From CADEED01 sp043747835 (GTDB taxonomy: Bacteria; Pseudomonadota; Gammaproteobacteria; Steroidobacterales; Steroidobacteraceae), in NCBI GenBank assembly GCA_043747835.1, contig JAYTOK010000060.1:62001-126000 (forward strand): 64,000 nt of DNA, read 5' to 3'. Of this stretch, positions 52,578-62,300 are shown one piece after another. The number at the start of each line of letters is the position of its first letter. Positions within the stretch are counted from its first letter, which is position 1. The notes under the pieces are model-generated. The model had not been told where the DNA came from. It did no database searches and saw nothing but the letters and a program-made list of their open reading frames with translations. The position numbers and the translations under genes are program-made.

Positions 52578-53059
52578 CACATTCCCCCGATTGCGCATTG
52601 CGCCTTTTCCGCCCTAACTGTTTGCGGCACGTTCTGTACATGGTAGGAAGCAGCCCGCTGGGCAACATGACCCGAAAATTCTGCTAGCGGCTTATCGCGC
52701 GAGTAGACAAGACGAATGTATACCGGCGGAGCATGCACAGCAGCGGATGGCGCCGCACTTGCTGCCGAGCTGTAGCCGCGAGAATCCGCGATGTCGTTGT
52801 CGACAATCGAAACGCGAAGGCGGCCGCCGACCGCATGCGCAATCTTCGCCATCGACTCAAGCGTGAAATTTACGTCACCACGGAGAATTTTGGTGACGTA
52901 GGCCGGAGACGCACCCAGGGCGTTCGCTAGTTCAACGCGGCTCATGTCGCGAGCTTCCATGCGACGCAGCGTGTCCGAGACAAAACCGCGCATGGCACGC
53001 TGCTTAATTGCGTGATAGCTGCTGCGCGCGCGCTTTAACAGATCAGCGTACTTCTTCAT
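52577..53059 (-). CDS. XRE-family antitoxin with C-terminal extension (TAC)
   Basis: 160 residues from the ATG at 53059 (GAGGA 6 nt upstream). An HTH_3 domain is at about 35-85 (MSRVELANALGASPAYVTKI, then LRGDVNFTLESMAKIAHAVG). About 65 residues follow, with hydrophobic strands (PPVYIRLVYSRDKPLAEF, ASYHVQNVPQTVRAE). This extension is in the place of the chaperone-addiction (ChAD) sequence of TAC antitoxins, which makes the antitoxin unstable without its SecB-like partner. The start is 7 bp downstream of the toxin stop. Confidence 0.8.
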   Translation of the reverse strand: MKKYADLLKRARSSYHAIKQRAMRGFVSDTLRRMEARDMSRVELANALGASPAYVTKILRGDVNFTLESMAKIAHAVGGRLRVSIVDNDIADSRGYSSAASAAPSAAVHAPPVYIRLVYSRDKPLAEFSGHVAQRAASYHVQNVPQTVRAEKAQCAIGGM

Positions 53060-53066
53060 GTTGTCC

Positions 53067-53492
53067 TCAATTCTCTGTGTCTTCATACGGAACCACAGTG
53101 ATGTCGCCAGCTTCTTTCGCGGCGAAATATGCGGCCCGAGCCTTTTCAGCAGCCTTCATAATCTCTGGGTCATTCTTTCCTTTCTTCAATTCAGCTCTGG
53201 CACAAATCACAAGGCGTCCGGCGTCAAAAAACCAATAGATGCGCGGAGTGCCGCCTTTACCTTTGAGCCACCGAAACTCATTGAGCTTTCCGTAACCCCG
53301 CAGTTGCTTTGAGAAGCCTTGAAACCATTCCTTGCTCTCGGAGTCAGGGATGTATTCCTGCAAATCGTTGAGTACCGCGTCGGCCAACGCTGCGTCCCAC
53401 TCCGCAATCGCTTCAAGGATGGGGCAGTCGCCATTGGCATCGCAGATCGCACAGACTGTCCACTTGCCTTTTCCCAGCTCTACGACCTGCAT
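53067..53492 (-). CDS. HigB/RelE-like toxin of a TAC operon
   Basis: 141 residues starting at ATG 53492. The core (KQLRGYGKLNEFRWLKGKGG, then PRIYWFFDAGRLVICARAEL, then KKGKNDPEIMKAAEKARAAY) is the HigB/Gp49 pattern: LxExRW, strand-rich RIYWF, a basic KKxxNxP stretch and a C-terminal helix. Such toxins cut mRNA in the ribosome. Toxin-first order is typical of HigBA. A perfect palindrome lies right before the ATG. Confidence 0.82.
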   Translation of the reverse strand: MQVVELGKGKWTVCAICDANGDCPILEAIAEWDAALADAVLNDLQEYIPDSESKEWFQGFSKQLRGYGKLNEFRWLKGKGGTPRIYWFFDAGRLVICARAELKKGKNDPEIMKAAEKARAAYFAAKEAGDITVVPYEDTEN

Positions 53493-53495
53493 CTT

Positions 53496-53507
53496 AACCT
53501 ATAGGTT
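53496..53507. promoter_or_regulatory. Operator-like palindrome AACCTATAGGTT before the TAC operon
   Basis: Perfect 12-bp palindrome ending 3 bp before the toxin ATG at 53492. It is in the position and of the kind bound by HigA/MqsA-type antitoxins for autoregulation. It may also carry a -10-like TATAGG. Confidence 0.65.
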
Positions 53508-54184
53508 CAACACTCTGGCGGGTGCAGATCACACCTGATTTGTCCTACGGAGTCAACAAGTTGGGGCATCGAAAAGCAGCTGTTGTGTGCTCATAAATGC
53601 CCGATCACCGCCAATTGAGACGCGGGGGGTATTGTCAAATTCAAGGGGACCCGTGGCAAGCGACGCGGGTTCCGACAACTTGTGTAATTCCGAATTTTTA
53701 GCCCCTCCCGCCCAACTCCGTTAGAGCCCATCGCATTTGCCCCGGACATCTGCTTGGAAACCCTGGACGTTTGCTTTCACCTTCGCGTCAACACCGCGTC
53801 AGGTGAAGAGGTCAGCGCAAGTCACGGATTATTTGCAATCGGGGCACGCTCGGATCTTCTTGACGTCCAGCGACTGGAACATGTGTCGACGATCCGTGCG
53901 ATTCAGACAGCGCGTCCATCCGACAAGCCGCACGACGCAATCTGCTTCGATCTCACTCAAGGCTCGCGCCTCACACCGCGGTCGTATCGCCACGGGGCAG
54001 GCACTTTGAAGCCGGTCCTCACGCCGACCCGCCACTTCATCCCTCTCTGACGCTAGACGAGCGGCACGTATCGCCGACGTGTCGGCGTCCTCCTCGGGGT
54101 GAAGCTGCACGCGAGCGTATCGAGCGCCGAGCTTCGGACTAACTCACTGCTCGCGTCTTTAAGGCTGCCGGAAGCGTCTGCAAA
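53508..54184. other. Gene-poor stretch in the AT-richer island
   Basis: No convincing gene. Short open frames on both strands (for instance 53754-54050 plus, 53829-54110 minus) lack Shine-Dalgarno sites, start context and recognisable domains. A minus-strand segment ending at 53724 reads AKVKANVQGFQADVRGKCDG after an in-frame stop and might be a gene remnant. The TAC promoter must lie at the left end. Confidence 0.5.
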
Positions 54185-54547
54185 CTAGGCGATGATCCAG
54201 TCAAGCGCCTTCTTGCCGATTGCAATCACCGCATCGAAAGTCAGCTCGATTCCTTTTTCTTGTGCGGTGCTTTTGATCTTCTCCCACACCGGCTTGCTGC
54301 GAACCGTGTCTAGGAGTTCGTGACCTTCCCAAGTCAACTTTGGCGTCAGCAAATATGGCGGTGCATTGAGAGATTCCGACAATATGCCGTCGATGAAGCC
54401 TGCCTCATGCAACAAGAGGGCGTGATCAATCTTCGCCTTTGATTGGCCAGGCGACTGCTGGTGATACGCGAATTCTGATCGCTGTTCGTCGGTGAGACCT
54501 TCGACTTCGATCAGCACATCACGGATAACATCCCAATCGCGCTTCAT
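54185..54547 (-). CDS. DUF2513 family protein
   Basis: 120 residues. The DUF2513 pattern is clear: MKRDWDVIRDVLIEVEGL at the start, DHALLLHEAGFIDGIL, then LTPKLTWEGHELLDTVRSKP with VWEKIKS, and a short C-terminal helix. Family members are common in phages and mobile elements; their function is unknown. A winged-helix fold is suspected. It lies in the island beside the tRNA and supports a mobile origin. Confidence 0.87.
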   Translation of the reverse strand: MKRDWDVIRDVLIEVEGLTDEQRSEFAYHQQSPGQSKAKIDHALLLHEAGFIDGILSESLNAPPYLLTPKLTWEGHELLDTVRSKPVWEKIKSTAQEKGIELTFDAVIAIGKKALDWIIA

Positions 54548-54645
54548 TGGTTCGCTCCTATCGTGCTCGTGCGTGTCTCGAAATAGAGAACTGTGGAGAC
54601 TCGTTGGCCGCGAGAATCTGCATGAAACTCGTTACCGTCGGACTA

Positions 54646-55299
54646 TCAGCCAACGGATGGTGCGTCGGGCCATTGCGAGAGTTGCTTCTTGGCTTCGGCG
54701 AGGACCTCAGCAATGGCCTTTGAAACGAGCTCAAGGGTTTTCGTCACGTATTCTTCCGGATGGGAATCGAACTCGACGTGCCAGTGATCACGAACCAAAT
54801 TCTGCAGGGACTGAATAGCGCTATCCGATAGGAAGATCGAAGCGGGCCCCATTAACTCCCGGAGTTCGTTCAGCGCGTGCGCGCCGTTTTTTGCAAGCGC
54901 AATGAAACGAGGTTTCTCTGGAATTGTCATGTCCTGTTCCGTGCCCGGCTGAAGGTAATACTCGGAGCGATCGACTAGCGTGAGACTTAGCTTGTTCAAG
55001 TGCGACAGCAGCTCAACATAGTATTTCTCTCGAAACGCCCACTGTTGCTGGGTGAGCCATGCGCTCCCAGATAGAGCAGCCTTGATCTCCTCCGTATCAC
55101 GCGTGTTCTTCTTCAGCTGTTCATTCAGCTTGTTGAAGTGTTCGGTGTTCGCTCGATTTGTGGCGCTGGTCATCAGATAGTTCACCAAGTACGCGCTCGT
55201 CAGCGCGATGGCGATAGCTCCAAAGTAGGCGTACCACGGGAAGTTGATCCCTTGTCGGCCAACCGCTTCTACTAACTGCTGAAATTCCGCTGGGGACAT
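54646..55299 (-). CDS. Hypothetical membrane protein with cytosolic helical domain
   Basis: 217 residues. One transmembrane segment near the N-terminus (about 20-42, FPWYAYFGAIAIALTSAYLV) is followed by a coiled-coil-like stretch (HFNKLNEQLKKNTRDTEEIK) and a helical domain (QQWAFREKYYVELLSHLNKL). Similar arrangements are frequent in hypothetical genes of mobile regions, but I cannot name a family. The gene is 11 bp after a lipoprotein gene and probably shares its transcript. Confidence 0.72.
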   Translation of the reverse strand: MSPAEFQQLVEAVGRQGINFPWYAYFGAIAIALTSAYLVNYLMTSATNRANTEHFNKLNEQLKKNTRDTEEIKAALSGSAWLTQQQWAFREKYYVELLSHLNKLSLTLVDRSEYYLQPGTEQDMTIPEKPRFIALAKNGAHALNELRELMGPASIFLSDSAIQSLQNLVRDHWHVEFDSHPEEYVTKTLELVSKAIAEVLAEAKKQLSQWPDAPSVG

Positions 55300-55310
55300 T
55301 TTGGCGCCAC

Positions 55311-55727
55311 CTAGTTCGTTCCTGAGGTCGCGCGTTCCTTGGCGAACTCTCCGAAGGAGCGTTTGATCTTCGCCTCAAGGCTGTTCAGCCAAACATAGCC
55401 TTGCTTGTTTATTGAGCGGTCGTTGTTTGAAAGGCCGTGGTTTTCGATGATATCCATAGTGATCCGCTCACCCGCGTAGCCAACCGCCACGCGCATCTTG
55501 TAAGCCTTATAGTTGAATTTCGCATAGACAATGCCAGGAGCGGTGCCGTCGAAGTACCAGTCGCCGCCACGTGACTCGGTCGGAGGGGCCGAGACCGCAT
55601 TAAGGATGCACACCTCAACCTGTTTCTTAGAAGCTCCTACAGGCGGGGCGAAGGACACCTGCTTCAGCGGTGTGGATGAGCACGCAGCAAGCAGAACGAC
55701 TGCCGCAAAAATCCAGGCGCGTTTCAT
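55311..55727 (-). CDS. Hypothetical lipoprotein
   Basis: 138 residues with lipobox VLLAACSS. The mature part contains SKKQVEVCILNAVSAPPTES, YKAYKMRVAVGYAGERITMD and a short helix near the end, a compact alpha-beta pattern of about 100 residues. No family recognised. First gene of a probable two-gene unit reading away from the tRNA-Asn. Confidence 0.75.
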   Translation of the reverse strand: MKRAWIFAAVVLLAACSSTPLKQVSFAPPVGASKKQVEVCILNAVSAPPTESRGGDWYFDGTAPGIVYAKFNYKAYKMRVAVGYAGERITMDIIENHGLSNNDRSINKQGYVWLNSLEAKIKRSFGEFAKERATSGTN

Positions 55728-55915
55728 AGAAGCCCTCTTGCTAGTTGCTTCCTACCTAGAAGCATTCGGCAGGAGAATAGCGTCCGACTAGCTATCAAAG
55801 GCGTGCGTACGGCGCACTACCAGTAGGGATCGTATTGCGGCTGCAATAGTGCCCAAACGAAGGTGGATGCCGGTTCTTAGGTGGCGCTCGAACGCGCGTA
55901 ACCGGATGAATTAAA

Positions 55916-55991
55916 TGGCTCCCTGGGTTGGACTCGAACCAACGACCAACGGATTAACAGTCCGACGCTCTACCAACTGAGCTACCAGGGA
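55916..55991 (-). tRNA. tRNA-Asn (GTT)
   Basis: 76 nt on the minus strand including the encoded CCA. The acceptor TCCCTGG pairs with CCAGGGA, the D-arm has AGCTCAGTTGGTAGAGC, the anticodon loop is CTGTTAA with anticodon GTT, and the T-arm has GGTTCGAGTCC. The 3' end faces the AT-richer island at lower coordinates. Confidence 0.97.
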
Positions 55992-56094
55992 ACTGAGAGC
56001 CTTGCGAGGGCGCGCATTCTCTTGGGTTCGCTGAGTTCCGTCAAGTATTCCCCCTAAATCAGCGACTTACCTTCCGGTCACTGGCGCAGAACCC

Positions 56095-57735
56095 TCAATT
56101 CCCGCAGCCGCCTTCCTTTGGGGTGAGCTGATACTGCTCAGTCCCCGTTCGCGACATCACGCCGGCGGGCGTTTTCACGCTTCCCGGGCCCGTCGCGGTG
56201 ATGCTGACCGCCACCTCATCGGCGTACTTCACGGTGTAAGTGCCGTTGCCATACACGGTGAACCCGCTCATGTTGCCGGCGTACGTATACGTCCCGCCGT
56301 TCGCATCGGCCGGCACGAACTTCACGGTGTTGCCGCTGCCGGCGATCGTGAACGGCGCGGCGATGTCGCAGATCTCGCCGGTGCCGACGAAATCATCGGC
56401 GCCGCCTGTCGCGGAATACGCGGCGCCTTCGTTCGTGTCGAACGCGAGCTCGGCCTTGCCGATGCCGCGCTTCGAGCGCGCTTCGAACGTCACGCGTGCC
56501 TGCTGCTTCTTCTCGCTCGGTCCGACGTACGTGAACTTCGCGTCGCTGCGAACCTTGGAGCCGGCGGGATCGAGCGACGAGTCGCCGCTCAACGTGGCGG
56601 ACACGGTGCCGCCAACCGCGCTGCCGTCCACGCGGCTGCGCGGCGCCGCCAGGATGCTGAACGACGTCGATGGTTTGGCCCGCGACCGTTTCGCGGGCGT
56701 GGTGGTGGGCTCGAGCTTTACGCACTTGCCGCGCTCCCACACGTCGCGCGCGCGCTCTGTGTATTGCACGGCCATCAACTCGAGAATCTTCGCGAGATCC
56801 GCGGAGTTCTGCACGTCGCCGTCGGTTGCCTGCGAGCTGCGGCGGTTCACGCGCTGGCTCGCGGTTCCGCCCGCGGGCGAGCTCAAGTTCAGATCCACGA
56901 ACGTGCCCGCGTTCGCGCCGAAGGAGGCGTGTTCGACGTGAGTCTGCGTATCAGTGTCGACGTAGTGTGCGTCATCGCTCAAGTTTCGTACGACGATCGT
57001 CTTGATGGTGATGTTGGTGCCGGCGCTTCCGCCTGCGCGCGCAAGCGATGATTGGGAGGTGGCCTCCAGCGTCACTTTGCCCGCGGCGTCCGGACACACA
57101 TTCATCTTCATGCGTGTCTGGAATTTTCCGTGCAGACCGCCCGACTCGACATCCGTTGCGGATTCGTAGCCGATCGTGCCTTCGCCGATCTCCATCGTCG
57201 AGACGACTTCCTTGCTCTTGTAGGTTGCCTTCGAGGGCTTGCCCTCGGCGTAGAGCGACTCGAAATCGAGCGCGACGCCCGAGAGCTCCACGACGGCCTG
57301 CGCCACTCCCAATGCGCCGTCGGCAACGGCGGCGTTCTGCACGGCTATCCATCGCGGTGGCTGCCACTGCGACGTGAAGCGTTTCATTTCGAGCATGAGC
57401 GCGCGCAACGCGGCATCCGCGCGCTCAGGCCCGCCGAGCTCCGCGTCGAGGCCGCTGACGGTCAGTAGTTTGCGGTGCGCGGTGTACTCGAACTCGCCGA
57501 TCCGGCGCAGCGTGGTCTCGCGATCGGATTGCAGCAGCGCGGCGAAAGCCGCGGCTTCGGCGGCCTTGCCCGTGAGTGGATTCGCGGTCGGCGCGGTCGG
57601 CGCGGTCGGCGCGGCAGGAGCAGCCGAACTCGCCGAAGCTGGCGGATCCGCTGTCGTCTCCACGCTCGCCGACTCCGCGGCCCGCTCACAACCGCTGAGC
57701 ACCACGAGAAAGGCGAGGGCAACCAACGCGCGCAT
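56095..57735 (-). CDS. Hypothetical lipoprotein
   Basis: 546 residues with lipobox VVLSGC. An Ala/Pro/Thr-rich linker (about 20-55) contains a short PTA triplet repeat coded by 9-bp DNA repeats near 57585-57615. The rest alternates helix and strand (ALRALMLEMKRFTSQWQPPR, NITIKTIVVRNLSDDAHYVD, and a C-terminal strand-rich part). Four cysteines are conserved-looking. No family was recognised. Probably co-directional with the two exported-protein genes upstream. Confidence 0.72.
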   Translation of the reverse strand: MRALVALAFLVVLSGCERAAESASVETTADPPASASSAAPAAPTAPTAPTANPLTGKAAEAAAFAALLQSDRETTLRRIGEFEYTAHRKLLTVSGLDAELGGPERADAALRALMLEMKRFTSQWQPPRWIAVQNAAVADGALGVAQAVVELSGVALDFESLYAEGKPSKATYKSKEVVSTMEIGEGTIGYESATDVESGGLHGKFQTRMKMNVCPDAAGKVTLEATSQSSLARAGGSAGTNITIKTIVVRNLSDDAHYVDTDTQTHVEHASFGANAGTFVDLNLSSPAGGTASQRVNRRSSQATDGDVQNSADLAKILELMAVQYTERARDVWERGKCVKLEPTTTPAKRSRAKPSTSFSILAAPRSRVDGSAVGGTVSATLSGDSSLDPAGSKVRSDAKFTYVGPSEKKQQARVTFEARSKRGIGKAELAFDTNEGAAYSATGGADDFVGTGEICDIAAPFTIAGSGNTVKFVPADANGGTYTYAGNMSGFTVYGNGTYTVKYADEVAVSITATGPGSVKTPAGVMSRTGTEQYQLTPKEGGCGN

Positions 57736-57747
57736 AGGTAGTCCGAC

Positions 57748-58665
57748 CTACTGCAGCGCGAACTGCCACTTCACGGTCAGCGTCCCGCCTTCACCCTCGG
57801 CGCCGCTCATCTTGATCGTCTGCTTGCCCGACGCATTCCGCAGATCGCCCGTAATCGCCGCAGTCATCGGCTTCAGCATGCCGGGAAACCTGGCTTCGCC
57901 CTTCGATGTCCCGCTCTTCTCATCCGGAAAATCGGACGTGACTTGCTGCGTGTAACCGACGCCCACGAGCGGCAGCGGCAGCATGATGTAGATCTCTTTC
58001 CTCTCGCTGTCGATCTCGAGCCGCGTCGTATACGCGTCCTTCGAACCGGCCAGCAGGGGCACGTTTCCCGCACCCTTGCGCGTCTCTTCGCGGCTGCACT
58101 GGTGATTGGGTTTCCCGGAGCACAGCGGATCGGACGTCTTCGCGCGATACGACTCGTCGATCGAGTACGTGCCTTTCTCGGCACTCGGCACCCAGATCTG
58201 GTACCGCGGCCCATCCAGTTTGGTCGCCGCGGCCACATCGCCTTTCGTCGCCTCGATGTCCGCCGTGTTCATCGTGCTGCTGTACGCCACGATTGCCTTC
58301 TCGATGCAGGCTTCGTCCTCGCCGCACCGCTCGGCGATTTTCATCATGTCGTTCATCGCCGGTTCCATCTTCTTCTGGACCTTCGCGACCTGGGTCTGCT
58401 TCTTCGCGATCGATGCGTCCCGTCCGGCGTCCACGGCGCGCAACCCGGAGATCGCCTGGCTCTCCTCCGCGCTCAACTGCACGACCATGTTCATCGTGCG
58501 CTGGACCCGCCACTCGGACGGATCGTCCTTGCTGGCGTTCTTGCCGACGGCGGAATACTCGTATTGCACGTTCAGCGTGGCCTTCGCGCCTTTGGCCGCG
58601 AGCAGGTCGGCATGCGCGGCGCCGCTCGCGATGAGTCCGATCGACAATGCGATTGCGGTTTTCAT
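57748..58665 (-). CDS. Hypothetical exported protein
   Basis: 305 residues from the ATG at 58665, which follows AGGGAG and gives a signal peptide ending AHA-DL; the longer open frame to 58752 is arginine-rich and unlikely. The mature part contains a coiled-coil-like region (ASIAKKQTQVAKVQKKMEPA) and a disulfide-like CGEDEAC, then beta-rich text (KEIYIMLPLPLVGVGYTQQV). It ends TLTVKWQFALQ. Unknown function. Confidence 0.75.
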   Translation of the reverse strand: MKTAIALSIGLIASGAAHADLLAAKGAKATLNVQYEYSAVGKNASKDDPSEWRVQRTMNMVVQLSAEESQAISGLRAVDAGRDASIAKKQTQVAKVQKKMEPAMNDMMKIAERCGEDEACIEKAIVAYSSTMNTADIEATKGDVAAATKLDGPRYQIWVPSAEKGTYSIDESYRAKTSDPLCSGKPNHQCSREETRKGAGNVPLLAGSKDAYTTRLEIDSERKEIYIMLPLPLVGVGYTQQVTSDFPDEKSGTSKGEARFPGMLKPMTAAITGDLRNASGKQTIKMSGAEGEGGTLTVKWQFALQ

Positions 58666-58678
58666 GTTTACTCCCTGA

Positions 58679-59296
58679 CTACTTGGCGATCGTCGGCGTG
58701 ATCGTCCACGTCCACCCATTCTTCTTCGCCGTGAACTGCGTCTTCGCCGCATTCACGCTGAGCTCCGGCGTATTCGGGATCGGCATCCCGAACATCACGG
58801 GCGAGGGCAGCGAAAACTCCTCGGGCCGGGTCTTGTTCGCCGCGGGAACGGGCTTGCGTCCGGCGGTGCACATGTACATCGCCTCGACGACGGGATACTT
58901 CGTCGTCACGGTGAACGTCAGCACGCCCGCGAGCCCGGTCGTCACGCTCGACAACTCGTAGTGCTCGTACTCGCCCTTCAGAATGGGCGCGAGGCAGCTC
59001 GGTTCCCGGTCGCGCACTTTCTGCATCGTCGATTTGAAATTCTGGATCACCGGCGTCCCGACGATCGCCTGCTCGGACATCTTCCACATGAGACTGATCG
59101 TGACGCGATCGGCGACGTCGGCCTGCCCGGCGCCGTTGCTCGCGATGTGCGTCGCATCCTGATAGACGCCCACGATGTCGTACTTGATCAGCTGGGCGCC
59201 GCCCCATTTCTGCATGGCGGCCATATCCATCTGCTGCGCGCCGGCGCCACAAGAGACCGCCGACAGCAGCGCAACGCGTACTAACAACTTGCTCAT
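58679..59296 (-). CDS. Hypothetical exported protein
   Basis: 205 residues from the ATG at 59296 (AGGAG 9 nt upstream; an ATG at 59302 is too close). A signal peptide ends AGA-QQ. The mature protein has strands (KYDIVGVYQDATHIASNG, VADRVTISLMWKMSEQAIV, AGVLTFTVTTKYPVVEAMYM) and a C-terminal WTWTITPTIAK. It lies 13 bp before the next exported-protein gene, and the two probably share a transcript. Confidence 0.75.
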   Translation of the reverse strand: MSKLLVRVALLSAVSCGAGAQQMDMAAMQKWGGAQLIKYDIVGVYQDATHIASNGAGQADVADRVTISLMWKMSEQAIVGTPVIQNFKSTMQKVRDREPSCLAPILKGEYEHYELSSVTTGLAGVLTFTVTTKYPVVEAMYMCTAGRKPVPAANKTRPEEFSLPSPVMFGMPIPNTPELSVNAAKTQFTAKKNGWTWTITPTIAK

Positions 59297-59308
59297 GTTC
59301 ATTTCTCC

Positions 59309-62300
59309 TTACGGACGAGGACGCGCATACACCTGCAACCCGGCAACTCCCATGCCGGTTCCGCTGTCGTCGGGTACGAACGCGAGCGTGCTTCCGTCTT
59401 CCGACAACGCCTGCCTGTCGTTCACGAACGTGCCGGTCGAGACTGGCATTTGGTCTCCGTTCCGCAGCGACGCAAGGGTCACGGTGCCCGCGACGAGGTC
59501 TCCGACGACGGTATACGACCGCGATGAGGTCGCGAGGTTGTTCGTCAAGGATCGCGCGATCGTCGAAAACGCCACGTATCGGCCATCGCCCGAGATCTGC
59601 GGCCAGCCGCTGTGGCTGTTGCCCGCAACACCCAGGATCGAGCTCGCGATCCGGTACGTGCCGACAATGTTGCGATCGACGACGATCACCTGGTCGTATG
59701 GCGTATTCGTCAGATCATTCGATCGGATGGCGAACGCGACGTAGCGTCCGTCGCTCGAGATGCTCATCCCCTGGCCCAGGCCATCGCCATTCGCCTGTTG
59801 CCACGAGATCAGACCGTACTCGGTGCCGCCGGCCTCGATGTCGTAAAGCCGGACCTCCATCTGCGCATTGCCGGGGAGCGCATAGACATACGCAACGTAC
59901 TCGCCGTTGTCGGAGAGCGCGCTGTACGCGACGTTGTACAACGGACTGCCCGCGATCATCCCGCGAAATCCTGACTGCGCGTTGACGTAGTAGAGATACA
60001 TGCCGTCGTTGGGCGCGCCGGTAGTGAGGTCGAACGCGCTCCTGAACGTCACGATCTGCCCGTCCGCGGAGATGTCGAGGTGAACGTCGGACGTGCCGAG
60101 AATGCCGTTGGGAAGCTGATCCCCGTTCGGCAGCACGCTGACGCGCACCGTCGTGTTGGTCTCGAGATCGCGGCGGAAGATGTCAATCCCGCCGTTGGTG
60201 TCCCCCGCGACGAGATCCCCCGCCTGCGAGGAGAAGACCGCATAGCGACCGTTCGAGGAAAGCTTGAGGTTGTAGACACCCTGCAACGACACATCACCGT
60301 CGGTGTTGTAGTTGATCAACCGCGTCACACCGGTGCTCATGTTGCGCACATACGCATTGGTGTAGCAGTTGCAGGAGACAGGCGGCGCGTCTTCGTGCAC
60401 GTTGTTTCCGTACGAGATGAACGCGATCAGGTTGCTATCGGCCGACAGCGACGGCTCGTAGCTGCTGAAGTCGGGCAGTCCGTTCGATGTCGATCGGCTC
60501 ACGAGCGTCGTGTCGGTGAGGCCGGTCGACGCTTGCACCGTGACGACCACCGTGTTGGTGAAAATCGTGCCCGCCGGGTTTCCAACCGAGAAGCGGAACT
60601 GAGCGCCCGTGTCCGTAAGCGTCAGCGGATCGGTGACGTAGCAGACGTTGGTGTTGTTGTTCACGAGCACGCCGGCGCCGCCGATCCACGTCGCGCCGTT
60701 CCAGCGCTGCAACTGCACGTCGAACGTCGGCGTGCCGCCGATGGTCAGGCACAGCTGCGCCACCGCGCCGGGGACGATCGTTGCGTTCGCCGGTTGCGAG
60801 GTGATCGTCGGTGCCACGATGACTTGCACGGTCAGCGTCGCGCCCTGGCTGAACACGAGGCCGGCGCCGTTGTGGACGATGACGCTGTAGACCGCGCCCG
60901 AGTTCGCGCCGACGAGCGTCGGCGTCGTGTACGTCGCGGCGTTCGCGCCGCCGATCGGCGAGCCGTTGACCATCCACGTGTAGCGCAGATCCGAGCCGCT
61001 CGCGGTTACGGTGAACGTCGCGGTGTCGCCCTGGTTCGCGGTGGTGGAGACGGGCTGCTGCGTGACGACGGGAGCGCCCAGCAGGATGAAGTTCGCATTG
61101 TTGCTGTTCGACGTGCCGAACGGATTCGTCACGGCCACCTGGTAACTGCCGACCTGCGCGTTGCCCACGTTCGTGAAGCTCAGCACGGGCGAAGTCGCTC
61201 CGGGGATCGCCGTTCCGTTGAACGTCCATTGATAGGAGATCGGACCGCTGCCGGTCGCACCGACGGCGAGGATGCCCGAGCCGCCCGCTGGGACGATGAG
61301 CGTCGCGGGTTGCGAGGTGATGGTCGGTTCCGCCGAGACGTTCACGAGCGTCACGTCGAGCGTCACGTTATTGCTGACGATCGCGCCGGCCGCGTTGCTG
61401 ATGACGACGGAGTACGCGCCCGCGTTGGGGAGTCCCACGCTGTTGAACGACAGCACGGCGGTGGTTGCGCCCGCGATGTTCACGCCATCGCGACGCCATT
61501 GAAACGAGAGGGGGCCGGTACCGCTGACGCCGACCGCGAACGACGCGGATTGACCGGCATTCACCGTGAGCGCGACCGGTTGCGCGACGATGGCCGGCGC
61601 AACCACGGCGGGCGTGCTCGTGGTCACGGTGAGCGTCGCCGCGGCGCTGACTGAATTGCCCGCGCTGTTGGTCACGCTCACGGTGTAAGCACCAGCGTTC
61701 GCATTCGTAACCCCGCCCAGGCGCAGGACCGGGCTGTTCGCGCCGGCGATGTCCACGCCGTTCGCGCGCCACTGGTAGCTCAGCGCTTCGGTGCCGTACG
61801 CGTCGATCGCGAATACGGCATCGCCGCCGGCCGCCACGATCAACGACGCCGGTTGCGTCGTGATGGATGGCGCGACGTCGACGTTGCTGACGGAGACGGT
61901 GGCGACTCCGCTCGCGGCGGAGCCGAGCGCGTTGGTGGCGACGACGCGGAACTGGGTGCCGTTGTCGCCCGGCGCGAGCGCGGCCGTCGTGTAGTTTGGC
62001 GACGTCGACCCGGTGCCGGTCGTGACGTTGTTCCACGCGCCGCTCGAGTTGGCAGGGCGGGTTTGCCATTGCAGGGTCGGCGCGGGTTGGCCGGCGGCCG
62101 TCGCCGCGAGGTTCGCGGTCTGTCCGGTCCTCACCAACGATGGCCGCGGCGATTCCAATACCTGCGGCGGTCCACCGACTTGCAAGACGTTGACCTGAAT
62201 GTTCTGGCCGACAGTGCAGGTGGGGGCGTGGGGCGGCGGCGGGGTGTAGCAGGCATGCACCCGAAGCAATGCGGCCTGGTCGGAAGCCGTCGCCACGAAG

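Noticed and set aside
53754..54110. Short overlapping frames on both strands in the island
   Set aside because: No ribosome site, no signal and no domain; kept only as a note on the gap.
52000..55915. A left-hand copy of the tRNA-Asn 3' end as attachment site
   Set aside because: Reading the island by eye showed no second copy of the tRNA end, and no integrase gene is present; a computed search would be needed to settle it.
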